The notes beneath the pieces were generated by a model. That model had not been told where the DNA came from, did not search any database, and saw only the letters and a program-made list of their open reading frames with translations. Positions 34,494 to 42,767 of a stretch of DNA of 64,000 bases are shown here, one piece after another. The position numbers and the translations under genes are program-made. Location: assembly GCA_934692625.1 (NCBI GenBank), contig CAKUUC010000006.1:1-64000 (forward strand), in the 5' to 3' direction. The stretch is from an uncultured Candidatus Melainabacteria bacterium. GTDB taxonomy: Bacteria > Cyanobacteriota > Vampirovibrionia > Gastranaerophilales > Gastranaerophilaceae. Position 1 is the first letter of the stretch. Each line of letters starts with the position of its first letter.

Positions 34494-34519
34494 ATGTCAG
34501 GCGTTGCCGTTATCTACAT
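34494..34519 (-). repeat. Degenerate REP overlapping the stop codon of the next gene
   Basis: TGTCAGGCGTTGCCGTTATCTACA: reduced pairing, with the CTACA foot retained. The minus-strand gene at 34514-36124 takes its stop codon TAG from this foot. Confidence 0.5.
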
Positions 34520-36124
34520 TTTTGCTAATTGGTATTTCTTGTATGAGTTATTTAAAAATCCTGTCATTGTTACTTGTTGGGTTTGAGAATATTTTTTATC
34601 AACAGAGTTATTGTTTTGTTTATTAGGTGAATGATTTGCCAAGTAGATGTTCAATTTTGGTAACAATACTCCGAGTGCTAATGTAGAATAAGCAAGTCCT
34701 GCAATGTGTGCAATGTTTAGTTTCCACATATTATTTTTTGCAAATTTAGTACCTTTTGCCAAAATTTCATTATGACTTTTGATTGCAATATTGTTTAGCC
34801 AATTTTTTATACCTTTTCCATTATTTGAAATATTGAACAAGTTTTCACGTTTCGGGTCTAAAATATTGGCAACACCTTTTGCTGCAAATCCGCCTAATAC
34901 AAGCCAGTTCAAAAATCCGAAGTAATCTCTTGTGGCAGTTTCTTTGAGTTCACGTTTGTTGTCAGAAGCCAAAAATCTTCCGATAAGAGTTGATGCATAA
35001 ACCGTTTTTATTGCATTTCCGCTAGTTACCGGCCCTGTAAATTCTAATTTTTTTACAAAGTCTGCAGGTGATTTGATTTTCATTACACCAAGTGCCATTG
35101 CTGCCATGCCTAGTGCGGTAATTCCTTTCATTGCCCAGAATTTTGCACTGTTGTCTTTTTTAGATGATTCCTCAACACCTTTGTAGTTTGAATCTCCTGG
35201 GAAACCTGTTTGTCCGGTACGTTTTTCTGTAAGTTTTCTATTTATGTATTGGTTTGTTAAACCAAGAGTCGAAGCGATTGCCAAAGCGCCAAGTCCTTTT
35301 ATTTTATTGATTTTAAGGATTTTATTTATTGCCTTACCAGAGTCAATTTTTGTGTTTGAAAAGACGTTTTTGCCCAAATCTACCATATCACGCAAAATAT
35401 TATTCATTGAGGTTGATAAAGTTTTGTCATTGATTTTTATATTTACTTTGTCGGCTTTCAATGCGTTAGTTAAGCGAAATTCTAAGATAGAGTGCAATTG
35501 TTTAGCATCGTTTGATGAAATATTTTTATTGTCGATAAGTTCTGAAATTGTTGATACAAATTTTTCTTTGGTTTTAAGTTCGTTTGAAATATTGTTAAAT
35601 TTTGGGTTATCCCAGTGATATTTTGACCATTTTGAATCGTCTACCCATTCTGTGTTTTTCCAATTAATGTCGTTAAATTTATTTATCTTTTTACCGTCGC
35701 GACCTGTAAGATTATTTAAAATATTAGAAATATAGTCAGAAGTTGTGTTTGTATTTTTGTGTGCTTCTTTCAATAATGCAATGCTATCGTTTGAAAACCA
35801 CGAATTTGTATTAATTGGAATTTCAGGAGATATAATTTTGTTTGCAAGTTTTGAAATTCCTTTTGCAAGATAACTGGCAGAAAGGCAGACAATAAGGGTT
35901 CCAGTGAATTCTCTGAAAAATGTTTCAAATCCTGCATTTGCATTACGTTCTTTTGTATCAATGTATGTTCGAGGTCCAACCATTGCAAAAAGGTCAATAC
36001 CAACTGCGTTTACCATTGGGTTAGTATCAAGTGTGCGCAAAACTTGAGTTGCCATTCCATCAATAGCGCCGCCAAATGCCGGACGTTTGTATTTCGGTGT
36101 GGTATTTGTAATATTAGTAATCAT
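34514..36124 (-). CDS. Unknown Gly-rich membrane protein behind an attenuator-like leader
   Basis: 536 residues from the ATG with GGAG 8 bases upstream; an in-frame extension of 12 codons runs through the leader terminator. The start MITNITNTTPKYKRPAFGGAIDG carries the AFGG motif at residues 16-19. There are about five hydrophobic segments (TLIVCLSASYLAKG, ALAIASTLGL, GITALGMAAMALGVM, WLVLGGFAAKG, LAYSTLALGVLLP) separated by polar stretches. No known domain. Upstream, on the same transcript, lie a Cys-rich 22-codon peptide and a terminator (36146-36275). The stop lies in a REP. Confidence 0.75.
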   Translation of the reverse strand: MITNITNTTPKYKRPAFGGAIDGMATQVLRTLDTNPMVNAVGIDLFAMVGPRTYIDTKERNANAGFETFFREFTGTLIVCLSASYLAKGISKLANKIISPEIPINTNSWFSNDSIALLKEAHKNTNTTSDYISNILNNLTGRDGKKINKFNDINWKNTEWVDDSKWSKYHWDNPKFNNISNELKTKEKFVSTISELIDNKNISSNDAKQLHSILEFRLTNALKADKVNIKINDKTLSTSMNNILRDMVDLGKNVFSNTKIDSGKAINKILKINKIKGLGALAIASTLGLTNQYINRKLTEKRTGQTGFPGDSNYKGVEESSKKDNSAKFWAMKGITALGMAAMALGVMKIKSPADFVKKLEFTGPVTSGNAIKTVYASTLIGRFLASDNKRELKETATRDYFGFLNWLVLGGFAAKGVANILDPKRENLFNISNNGKGIKNWLNNIAIKSHNEILAKGTKFAKNNMWKLNIAHIAGLAYSTLALGVLLPKLNIYLANHSPNKQNNNSVDKKYSQTQQVTMTGFLNNSYKKYQLAKM

Positions 36125-36145
36125 TTTTTTCTCCATATAAATTAA

Positions 36146-36174
36146 AAAGTTCCCAAACAAATAATGGGAACTTT
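36146..36174 (-). terminator. Leader terminator (hairpin 3:4 of the attenuator)
   Basis: Read on the minus strand: AAAGTTCCC, an 11-base loop, GGGAACTTT and a T run; a 9-base perfect stem. It ends about 20 bases before the start codon of the membrane-protein gene, so it decides read-through into that gene. Confidence 0.85.
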
Positions 36175-36206
36175 ACATACTTATCAAAATTCTATTCACA
36201 GCAAAG

Positions 36207-36275
36207 TTATTGTAAGTCCCAACATCGACACTTACAGCAACAGCAAATTGAATTTTGTGGAGTTTTAATTATCAT
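36207..36275 (-). CDS. Cys-rich 22-residue leader peptide
   Basis: Too short for usual gene finding. Starts MIIKTPQNS and continues ICCCCKCRCWDLQ, so six of 22 codons are Cys within eight positions. GAAGG at 36283-36287 precedes the ATG by 7 bases, and TTGACA at 36318-36323 with TATAAG supplies a promoter. The stem TGTAAGT/ACTTACA (36230-36236 with 36211-36217) covers the Cys codons. GGGACTTACA can pair instead with TGTAAAGTTCCC, the 5' arm of the terminator. This is the layout of an amino-acid attenuator responding to charged tRNA-Cys. A functional metal-binding mini-peptide is the alternative. Confidence 0.7.
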   Translation of the reverse strand: MIIKTPQNSICCCCKCRCWDLQ

Positions 36276-36295
36276 ATTTTTACCTTCGCAAACCA

Positions 36296-36323
36296 ACTTA
36301 TAAAAAACAAAAATAATTGTCAA
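36296..36323 (-). promoter_or_regulatory. Promoter of the Cys leader
   Basis: On the minus strand TTGACA (36318-36323) is followed after 15-17 AT-rich bases by TATAAG/TAAGTT. It begins a transcript about 20 bases before the leader-peptide start. Confidence 0.6.
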
Positions 36324-36334
36324 TACTACAATTA

Positions 36335-36838
36335 TTAATCCGTAATAATTATATCCATCGGCAAGTCGAATTCTTCAACGGGTAACTCTTCTACCAGCAA
36401 TTCTTTTGGAATTGCGCAAATCGTTTTTGCTTTTATGTCTTTTAAAAATCTATCATAAAATCCACCGCCATACCCGAGCCGATAACCATTTTTATCAACC
36501 ATTAGCGCTGGTACAATAATTAAATCTAAAATGGTTGGAGCCGCGGGAGTTGAACAAGGTTCACAAATTCCCAAATTAGAAATTTCTATTTTTTCTCCTC
36601 TTTTGTACGGGCAAACTAAAAGTTCTTCTCCTTTTACTCGTGGAAAATAAAAATTTTTGTTGTCATTTAGTAAATCTAAAAAATTCATCTCATATTTTGT
36701 CGGATAATACAGCATGATATTTTGTGAGTTTTGATAGATTTTGTTTTGTCGTATCAGATTTGTCAAAACTTTTGATTTGGTGGAAATATCAAGTGATTTC
36801 CTTATTTCTTTTGCGGATTTTCTTAGTTGCTTTTTCAT
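36335..36838 (-). CDS. 5-formyltetrahydrofolate cyclo-ligase
   Basis: 167 residues, family MTHFS. The signature GYRLGYGGGFYDRFL lies near residue 118, with the N-terminal basic helix (KKQLRKSAKEIRKSL) and the YPTKYEMNFL segment. ATP-dependent conversion of 5-formyl-THF to methenyl-THF. Slightly shorter than average but complete. It is followed by the promoter of the Cys leader. Confidence 0.92.
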   Translation of the reverse strand: MKKQLRKSAKEIRKSLDISTKSKVLTNLIRQNKIYQNSQNIMLYYPTKYEMNFLDLLNDNKNFYFPRVKGEELLVCPYKRGEKIEISNLGICEPCSTPAAPTILDLIIVPALMVDKNGYRLGYGGGFYDRFLKDIKAKTICAIPKELLVEELPVEEFDLPMDIIITD

Positions 36839-36942
36839 AATGCAAATATATAATTAAAATGAATATTTTTCAAAAATACAAATGCCGTAATATTGGATTT
36901 ATTACGGCAGAGATTAAATAAACACGAGAAATTATTGGAAAT

Positions 36943-37857
36943 TTATGCAATGTAGCATGACAATAGAGTTTCGCCTGACATTTTCATTTTTTTCAAGGCT
37001 CTTAATTCAGTTTGTCTGATACATTCTTTTGTTACGCCATAGATGTTGCCGATTTCTTCAAGGGTGTATTTTTCTGTGTCATCTAGGCCATAACGCATTT
37101 TTACAACTTCTTGTTCACGTTCTTTCAATGTAGAGATTACATTATTAATATCATTCTTTAATGATTGGTATTCCATATTTGCAGAAATTAGTGTTGTATT
37201 GTCTGCTAATATGTCTGCAATATTCAATTCTTTACCGTCATTGCGTTCAAGTCCGTTTTCGATTGATACTGTTTTTGTGTATGCTGATAAAAACATTTCG
37301 ATTTTATCCGGTGACATTTTCATCTTTTTAGCAACTTCTTCATTTTTTACTGTTGCATTATTTTCTTGTTCCATTTGAGATTTTACTTTGGAAAATTTTG
37401 ATAAGGTTTCTTGTATATAAACCGGAATTTTCATGCAATGTGATTGTTCGGAAATTGCTTTGAACATTGATTGTTTTACCCACCAAGCAGCGTATGTGGC
37501 AAAGCGATAACCAAGTTTATAATTGTATTTTTCTGCGGCAATCATCAAGCCGACATTGCCTTCTTGAATAAGGTCAATTATCGGTAGTGAGGACATGTGA
37601 ATTGATTTTCTTGCTACTGTGACAACTAATTTTAAGTTTGATTGGATTAATTTTTGTTTTGCTTCTAAATCTCCTTGTTCAATACGTTTTGCAAGTTCAA
37701 CTTCTTCTTCTGTGCTCAATTGCGGGTATGCAGAAATTTCTCTAAGGTAAGATTGCAAAGCATTGTCATTTGAGTTTGCATTTTCTACTACTTCATTTTT
37801 TGCAGGATTTGAATTCTTTGGGGTAACTTTCATTTCGATTAGTGATTCTCTTTTCAT
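36943..37857 (-). CDS. RNA polymerase sigma-70 family factor, group 2 type
   Basis: 304 residues. Region 1.2 (DNALQSYLREISAYPQLSTEEE), region 2 (NLKLVVTVARK, DLIQEGNVGLMIAAEKYNYKLGYRFATYAAWWVKQSM), region 3 and region 4.2 (YTLEEIGNIYGVTKECIRQTELRAL). It lacks the long region 1.1 of a primary sigma. Differences in region 2.4 (YAAWWVKQSM for YATWWIRQAI) point to a non-essential alternative factor. No anti-sigma gene adjoins it. Confidence 0.9.
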   Translation of the reverse strand: MKRESLIEMKVTPKNSNPAKNEVVENANSNDNALQSYLREISAYPQLSTEEEVELAKRIEQGDLEAKQKLIQSNLKLVVTVARKSIHMSSLPIIDLIQEGNVGLMIAAEKYNYKLGYRFATYAAWWVKQSMFKAISEQSHCMKIPVYIQETLSKFSKVKSQMEQENNATVKNEEVAKKMKMSPDKIEMFLSAYTKTVSIENGLERNDGKELNIADILADNTTLISANMEYQSLKNDINNVISTLKEREQEVVKMRYGLDDTEKYTLEEIGNIYGVTKECIRQTELRALKKMKMSGETLLSCYIA

Positions 37858-38064
37858 AAAACTTAAACTCCTTATTTGAAACAGATTTTTTAGACAGCAC
37901 TCGCCGTCTTAGGGGAAATGTAACACGAGATATATACAAAATATATACCCAAGTATATAATAAAAGTTACATGCAGTTAAGAAATATTAAGGTAAATTTT
38001 TGTAAAGGGCATGCCCATGCTTATATTCATATTATAATTTATGTGTGGATATGGAGGAATAAAG

Positions 38065-38607
38065 ATGGGATTTGACCTAAAAAATATGAATAAGAAAAAA
38101 GTTTGCGCAATATCAGTTTTGGTAGTGTTGATTGGTGTTTTGGTTGGTGCAATTTGCTATGAAAACTATCATATCAAACAACTAAAAGCAGAACGTGAAA
38201 GAGTTAGACAAGAACGTCTTGCTCAAGAACAACCGCAACCGGACAAAAAACCTTCTGATTACAAAGTCGGTAAGGATTTCAATTCTGTTGCAAAAAGTGG
38301 AAAACCTGTATTTACACTATTCTATGCAGATTGGTGTCATTATTGTATAAGATTTATGCCTGTATTTGAACAGATTGCTAATAAGTATGGCGATGAAATC
38401 GAATTTGCAAAAGTTAATGTAGAAGATCCAAAATATAAAAATTTGGTTGATGAACACAAAATCAGTGGTTTTCCTACTGTAATTATTATCGACAAAAAAT
38501 ATGATAATAAAGTAATTGTGCCAAATTCAAGCATGAGTAATGTTGACGATTTGAGTGCAGAAGTTGAAAGATTTGTAAAAATCAGAAGACTTTTAGATAA
38601 GAAATAA
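38065..38607 (+). CDS. Membrane-anchored thioredoxin-like protein
   Basis: 180 residues from the ATG with GGAGG 8 bases upstream. One N-terminal membrane helix (about 13-31), a charged linker rich in Glu and Arg, then a thioredoxin domain with the redox motif DWCHYC near residue 92, the cis-proline region GFPTVIIID and a complete fold. The domain should face the periplasm. WCHYC differs from the WCGPC of cytosolic thioredoxin; a thiol-oxidising or reducing role cannot be told apart. Confidence 0.88.
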   Translation: MGFDLKNMNKKKVCAISVLVVLIGVLVGAICYENYHIKQLKAERERVRQERLAQEQPQPDKKPSDYKVGKDFNSVAKSGKPVFTLFYADWCHYCIRFMPVFEQIANKYGDEIEFAKVNVEDPKYKNLVDEHKISGFPTVIIIDKKYDNKVIVPNSSMSNVDDLSAEVERFVKIRRLLDKK

Positions 38608-38660
38608 GAATTCTATTAACATATTGTAATAATATACTTTCTTTTTGACTGTGTGTTAGG

Positions 38661-38790
38661 TATAATACAGATGTTTCGGTTCGCCGAAATCTTGGGGTGG
38701 CAGTTGTTTCCTGCATTATAATCGGTTAAATCTCACTGCCCTTCAAGGGTGTCTGGTACAGACAAAAGATTCATCTTAACATTTGTTCAC
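38661..38790 (+). ncRNA. Candidate structured RNA
   Basis: A TATAAT at 38661-38666 is followed by a perfect hairpin TTTCGG-TTCG-CCGAAA, then CTTG...GGCAGT pairing with ACTGCC...CAAG around a 30-base bulge, then GTCTG-GTA-CAGAC. The composition is richer in G and C than the flanks. I could not match it to SRP RNA (no GGAAGCAGC), a known riboswitch, or 6S RNA with certainty, though the long stem with a central bubble recalls 6S. It could also be a leader of the gene at 38855. Confidence 0.4.
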
Positions 38791-38854
38791 ATTTGACGTT
38801 ATTTTAGCAATTTTTTATTTGTTTCAGACTCTATATATATAGAAGGTGTAAGTT

Positions 38855-40435
38855 ATGAAAGTAGATGTAGTAAATCAAAATTACAGAAATGGTGTCGGCG
38901 TCAAACCGGTTGCTAAAAGACAGGTACAAGGCTCACATCAAAATGCGCAAAGCGGTGCAAACACATCGTTTACCGGTGGAAATTTGAATGTTGTTCAACA
39001 GAAATTCTTGTCCTATTTCCCAAAAAGTGAACGAGTTCTGTACAACAAAATGAATAAAGTTGCTGATTTTATTCAAGGTGAAATGGGTGGTATTATTATC
39101 ACAGGTATTGGTACAGGTTTAGTTGCACCATGGCCTATCGCATTTAACCCGCTGGTTAAAGCAAAACCGGGTGCAACCGAAGAAGAAAAAAAGGAAGTCG
39201 AAAATACAAAAAAATATACCGCAATGCGTCAAATCGTATCAGCAGCCCTCGCAATCCTTATTCAAGGCGGTGTTCAAAAACCGATTGATAAATTCTTATT
39301 AAGTTTATCAAACAACCCTAAAACTGCAAAATGGTTCTCTAATATTCATAATCAATCATCTTTCCAAGATGAAAAATATATAACCGCACAAGTTAAAAAA
39401 GAAATTAAAAAAGGTACAACTGATTGGAAATCAGTAATGGTTAACGGCGAACCGGCTAAAACCAAAGAAGCCGCTATTGCTCAATTAGTTAAAAACAGAA
39501 AAAATGAACAAGTTGAAAACTTGATTAAAGCAATCAAAGATAACGGAGTAATTCCAACAGGCAGTGTAAATCTTGAAAATGAAAAATTTGCAGAAATTTT
39601 GAATGAAAAAATTGATGATTACATTGATTTTGCAAAATCTTCAAAAATTGATGATAAGAAAGTCGGTTGTTACGTTAAAAGAGGTCGTGAACTTATTGAT
39701 AACGAAGATTATTTAAGAAAAGTTCTTGGTGACGATGCTCTCAATACACTTGAAAAAGTCACTGTTGACGATGCGGAACAAATTTCACCAAAAGCCTTAA
39801 AAGAATACCTAATCAAGCAAAAAGAAACTGCTCCGAATGCCGAAACTAAGAAAATTTTAAGTGAATTGATTAACGACAGCGATAATACTCGTGAAAGTTT
39901 CTGCAGACGTACTCTTGAACGTATTGATTCAGATAAAGCTGCTTGCAAAGACGGTAAATACACAATGGACGGGTATTATGACTACTTAATGAAAAAGAAC
40001 AATGCTCTTGAAGCCAAAGCAAATGAGTTTGAAGCATTAAAAATCAAAGATTTGAAAGAGGCAACTCCTCAAAAAATCAAACAAATTATCGGTAAACTCG
40101 CTGAGGTTTGTCACTTTGATAAGAATGACGCATCCGCAAGAAGAATCTTCTGTAGATCCGGCGTATTCGACCCTAGAAACACAGAAGAAATTATCCCGAA
40201 AATTTGTAATGATTTAGTTTCTGCATACAAAGATTTTGCCGGTCATAAATTCAAAATGTATAAGCAAATGATAAAAGTCCTCGTAGGTGTTGGCATTACA
40301 TTGCCAATCTCTTGCACGGCTTTAAACTGGATATATCCGAGATTTATGGATATATGCTTCCCAAGCTTGGCAGGCAAAAAAACTGAAAAGGTTGCTCAAA
40401 ATCCGCAACCTGAAAATAAAGGAGGTGTTGCATAA
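38855..40435 (+). CDS. Unknown protein with two hydrophobic regions
   Basis: 526 residues. The N-terminal 45 residues are polar and contain TSFTGG at 37-42, part of a motif shared by several proteins here. A Gly/Ile-rich hydrophobic part (about 73-140: GGIIITGIGTGLVAPWPIAF, IVSAALAILIQGGVQ) is followed by a long Lys/Glu-rich helical region and a C-terminal membrane helix (MIKVLVGVGITLPISCTALNW). No known domain. Its stop overlaps the ATG of the next gene (TAATG), so both are co-translated. Confidence 0.75.
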   Translation: MKVDVVNQNYRNGVGVKPVAKRQVQGSHQNAQSGANTSFTGGNLNVVQQKFLSYFPKSERVLYNKMNKVADFIQGEMGGIIITGIGTGLVAPWPIAFNPLVKAKPGATEEEKKEVENTKKYTAMRQIVSAALAILIQGGVQKPIDKFLLSLSNNPKTAKWFSNIHNQSSFQDEKYITAQVKKEIKKGTTDWKSVMVNGEPAKTKEAAIAQLVKNRKNEQVENLIKAIKDNGVIPTGSVNLENEKFAEILNEKIDDYIDFAKSSKIDDKKVGCYVKRGRELIDNEDYLRKVLGDDALNTLEKVTVDDAEQISPKALKEYLIKQKETAPNAETKKILSELINDSDNTRESFCRRTLERIDSDKAACKDGKYTMDGYYDYLMKKNNALEAKANEFEALKIKDLKEATPQKIKQIIGKLAEVCHFDKNDASARRIFCRSGVFDPRNTEEIIPKICNDLVSAYKDFAGHKFKMYKQMIKVLVGVGITLPISCTALNWIYPRFMDICFPSLAGKKTEKVAQNPQPENKGGVA

Positions 40436-41163
40436 TGACTAATCCAATCAGTACAGGAGCCGCAAGACTTTTAGGCGGGATTACAAAATCAACACCGTAT
40501 GACTGTGCAACTAAAAAGGTAAATCGAAAGACTATCGAAAAGGCTATCGCATACACCACAATCGGTTCAATCGCATTGAAAGATACTGTTGGTTGCGGAA
40601 TGTATGTTTACCAAAGTGTTAACAACGACAAAATCCCTGAAAAAAGAAGAAAATTCGTTGCCGCATTAGACTTAACTAACGGTGCATTGATGATTGCTTC
40701 TCAAATTATAATGTTCTTTGCAATGAGAAAAGTTAATGATAAATTGTTCCACAAATTGTTCAAATCTTTTGATAAAGAAGGCAAAGCAATGGGTCAAAAC
40801 ATCAGACGTTTCAGAGCGGAACAAAAATTGGAAGGTCAACCAATCGATGACAAAGCTAAATTGCGTGACTCTTACTTAGGAATGAAAGATGTTGCATACT
40901 CATTGTTCAAATCAGTAACAGAACTTGTTGCAGCAACAATTCTTGCAAAACGTATCATCGTTCCGTTCATCGCAACACCTTTGGCAAGCAAAGTTGAAAA
41001 ATACATGGGTAAAAACCACGAAGATGCTACCGATGGGAACAAAGTTGAAGACAAGTCAAATCCTTCAATGCAAGGTAAATTAGACATTATTTCATCAGAA
41101 GCAATGACGACACCGCCTGTTGAAGAAAGTACAAACTTGTTAGACAGATATAAAAAACAATAA
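40435..41163 (+). CDS. Unknown membrane protein coupled to the gene upstream
   Basis: 242 residues; the start codon overlaps the upstream stop, and GGAGG lies 9 bases before. Three hydrophobic segments (AYTTIGSIALKDTVGCGMYVY, LTNGALMIASQIIMFFAM, LVAATILAKRIIVPFIATPLA) alternate with basic stretches; the C-terminal 50 residues are polar. Probably an inner-membrane partner of the preceding protein. A terminator follows at 41184-41216. Confidence 0.75.
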   Translation: MTNPISTGAARLLGGITKSTPYDCATKKVNRKTIEKAIAYTTIGSIALKDTVGCGMYVYQSVNNDKIPEKRRKFVAALDLTNGALMIASQIIMFFAMRKVNDKLFHKLFKSFDKEGKAMGQNIRRFRAEQKLEGQPIDDKAKLRDSYLGMKDVAYSLFKSVTELVAATILAKRIIVPFIATPLASKVEKYMGKNHEDATDGNKVEDKSNPSMQGKLDIISSEAMTTPPVEESTNLLDRYKKQ

Positions 41164-41183
41164 ACACCTTCAAAAATAACTAC

Positions 41184-41216
41184 AAAAAGCCCGTTGATTT
41201 AATCTTCGGGTTTTTT
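41184..41216 (+). terminator. Terminator
   Basis: AAAAGCCCG / CGGGTTTTTT with a 13-base loop, after the two-gene unit. Confidence 0.75.
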
Positions 41217-41233
41217 GCATTTAAAAAAGTGTG

Positions 41234-41797
41234 TTACATAATCGAATTTACCAATACTTGAATATAACGTTTAACCGCAGGAGTAATGAGCAAATCAGGC
41301 TCTGAACTCGTGAAATCATCAAGTACAAAAATCGCCTTTTTAACATCGCCGCACTGTTCATACAGCATGCCAAGCATTACTCTATCCAGCGAAGATTTCT
41401 TTTTATTTTTATATTCTTGGAGTTTAACCTGAGCAAGCCCTCTTTGTTTGTAGCATTTGGCAAGTTGTTGGTAATACTCCAAATTCAACGGATACTGCTT
41501 TAGTGCATTTTGAAAACAATCTTGTGCCAACTCCGGATAGCCAATCGTCATATAAACTTTGCCCAAATTATTAAAATATGTGGCTGTAGCCTGAGTACTC
41601 GGATTTAGGCTTATTGCCATTTTGAATTCCTGAATTGCCGCATAGTAATCTCGCTCTTCCACATACATAATTCCAAGATTGTTGTGATGATAAGCATTTT
41701 TTTCAGGGTCAATAACATAAGTTGCAATCGTTCCGGCAGCATTTGCGGTTTGCATACTCAAATATATTATAAGAATTGCCGTAAGTATCTTCTTCAT
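41234..41797 (-). CDS. Exported TPR protein
   Basis: 187 residues with a Sec signal (MKKILTAILIIYLSMQTANA, cut after Ala) and about four tetratricopeptide repeats (NAYHHNNLGIMYVEERDYYAAIQEF, split here; TYFNNLGKVYMTIGYPELA). Probably periplasmic. Last gene of a four-gene reverse operon (TPR, phosphoesterase, MBL, TPR). Role unknown. Confidence 0.82.
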   Translation of the reverse strand: MKKILTAILIIYLSMQTANAAGTIATYVIDPEKNAYHHNNLGIMYVEERDYYAAIQEFKMAISLNPSTQATATYFNNLGKVYMTIGYPELAQDCFQNALKQYPLNLEYYQQLAKCYKQRGLAQVKLQEYKNKKKSSLDRVMLGMLYEQCGDVKKAIFVLDDFTSSEPDLLITPAVKRYIQVLVNSIM

Positions 41798-41833
41798 TAC
41801 TAACCTTTATAATTACATTTTGCCAAAATTCAA

Positions 41834-42757
41834 CTACAAAACTGGAATTTCCATGCCTTCATACGGCAAGTAAACATTTTTATTCATAGCTGTATAGTGT
41901 TCCTTAATTTTGCCCAACTTAATATCATTATAAGACGGGTCAAAATGGAAAAAAGCCAACTTTCTCGCCTTTGCCTGTTTCATAACTTCCATTGCCATAT
42001 CAAATGTTGAGTGTCCGTAACCTTGTTTTGGGGAATGCGGATTGATATAATCTTCGGTTGTGTATTGGGTGTCGTGGATAAGTAAATCACAATTTTTTGC
42101 GAATTGTACAAATTTTTTATCTCCACCAAAATAACATTCTTTGTCTGTTGCATAAACCAAAGACTTACCTTTGTAAGTTATTTTATAAATCATTACCCCG
42201 TCTTGTGGGTGAACATAAGATTTGTAGAAAGTTATCAAGACTTCCTCATCATTTGGCGTTGCATCTTTTATGTCAACAAGTTGAGGTTGTTGACCGGTTT
42301 TTAGCAAAATCGCTTGTTCTGATTTCAGACCTTTTATTTCAATTCCGCCGGCAATATCTCCTAAATCTACCGGAAAAGTTCTTCCAAATAAAACGTCAGA
42401 CAAACAATCTTTCAATGACGTATTGACCGGTTCTGCCCCCATAATCGTCAGTTTTGTTGATTTTAGGTGTAGTGGCTTGAAGAATGTAAGTCCGATAATG
42501 TGGTCTTGATGAATATGAGATAACAATACCAATGCATTTATTGGTGTGCGTTCACTTGGATTTAGCGAAGATGAAATTGATTTTTCCATCAATTCATCAC
42601 CAACATTTACAATTCCTGTGCCGGCATCAAGTATTATCAAATGACCACCGACATTCACTTCAACACAAGATGTATTCCCGCCAAATTCGTAAAAATCATT
42701 GTTTGCAACAGGAAAACTCCCTCTTACACCTCTAAATTTTACACTAAATTCACTCAT
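41834..42757 (-). CDS. MBL-fold metallo-hydrolase
   Basis: 307 residues, cytoplasmic. Metal-binding SHIHQDHI (HxHxDH) near residue 90, LILDAGTGI, the DTQYTTEDY and GHSTFDMAMEVMKQAKARKLAFFHFDP segments. The start FRGVRGSFPVANNDFYEFGGNTSC is typical of the phosphodiesterase-like MBL group found in cyanobacteria and other phyla (related to cyclic-nucleotide phosphodiesterases and RNase Z). Substrate unknown. 10 bases after the phosphoesterase gene. Confidence 0.88.
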   Translation of the reverse strand: MSEFSVKFRGVRGSFPVANNDFYEFGGNTSCVEVNVGGHLIILDAGTGIVNVGDELMEKSISSSLNPSERTPINALVLLSHIHQDHIIGLTFFKPLHLKSTKLTIMGAEPVNTSLKDCLSDVLFGRTFPVDLGDIAGGIEIKGLKSEQAILLKTGQQPQLVDIKDATPNDEEVLITFYKSYVHPQDGVMIYKITYKGKSLVYATDKECYFGGDKKFVQFAKNCDLLIHDTQYTTEDYINPHSPKQGYGHSTFDMAMEVMKQAKARKLAFFHFDPSYNDIKLGKIKEHYTAMNKNVYLPYEGMEIPVL

Positions 42758-42767
42758 CTTCTATTCC

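Noticed and set aside
38661..38790. SRP (4.5S) RNA
   Set aside because: The conserved GGAAGCAGC-type loop of SRP domain IV is missing on both strands.
32479..38842. TATATATA-AGAAG-like box ahead of the genes at 32510, 38855 and, in reverse, 16710, considered as a shared special promoter
   Set aside because: At 38855 it lies so close to the ATG that transcription would start inside the ribosome binding site; spacing is not consistent and AT-rich DNA gives such strings by chance.
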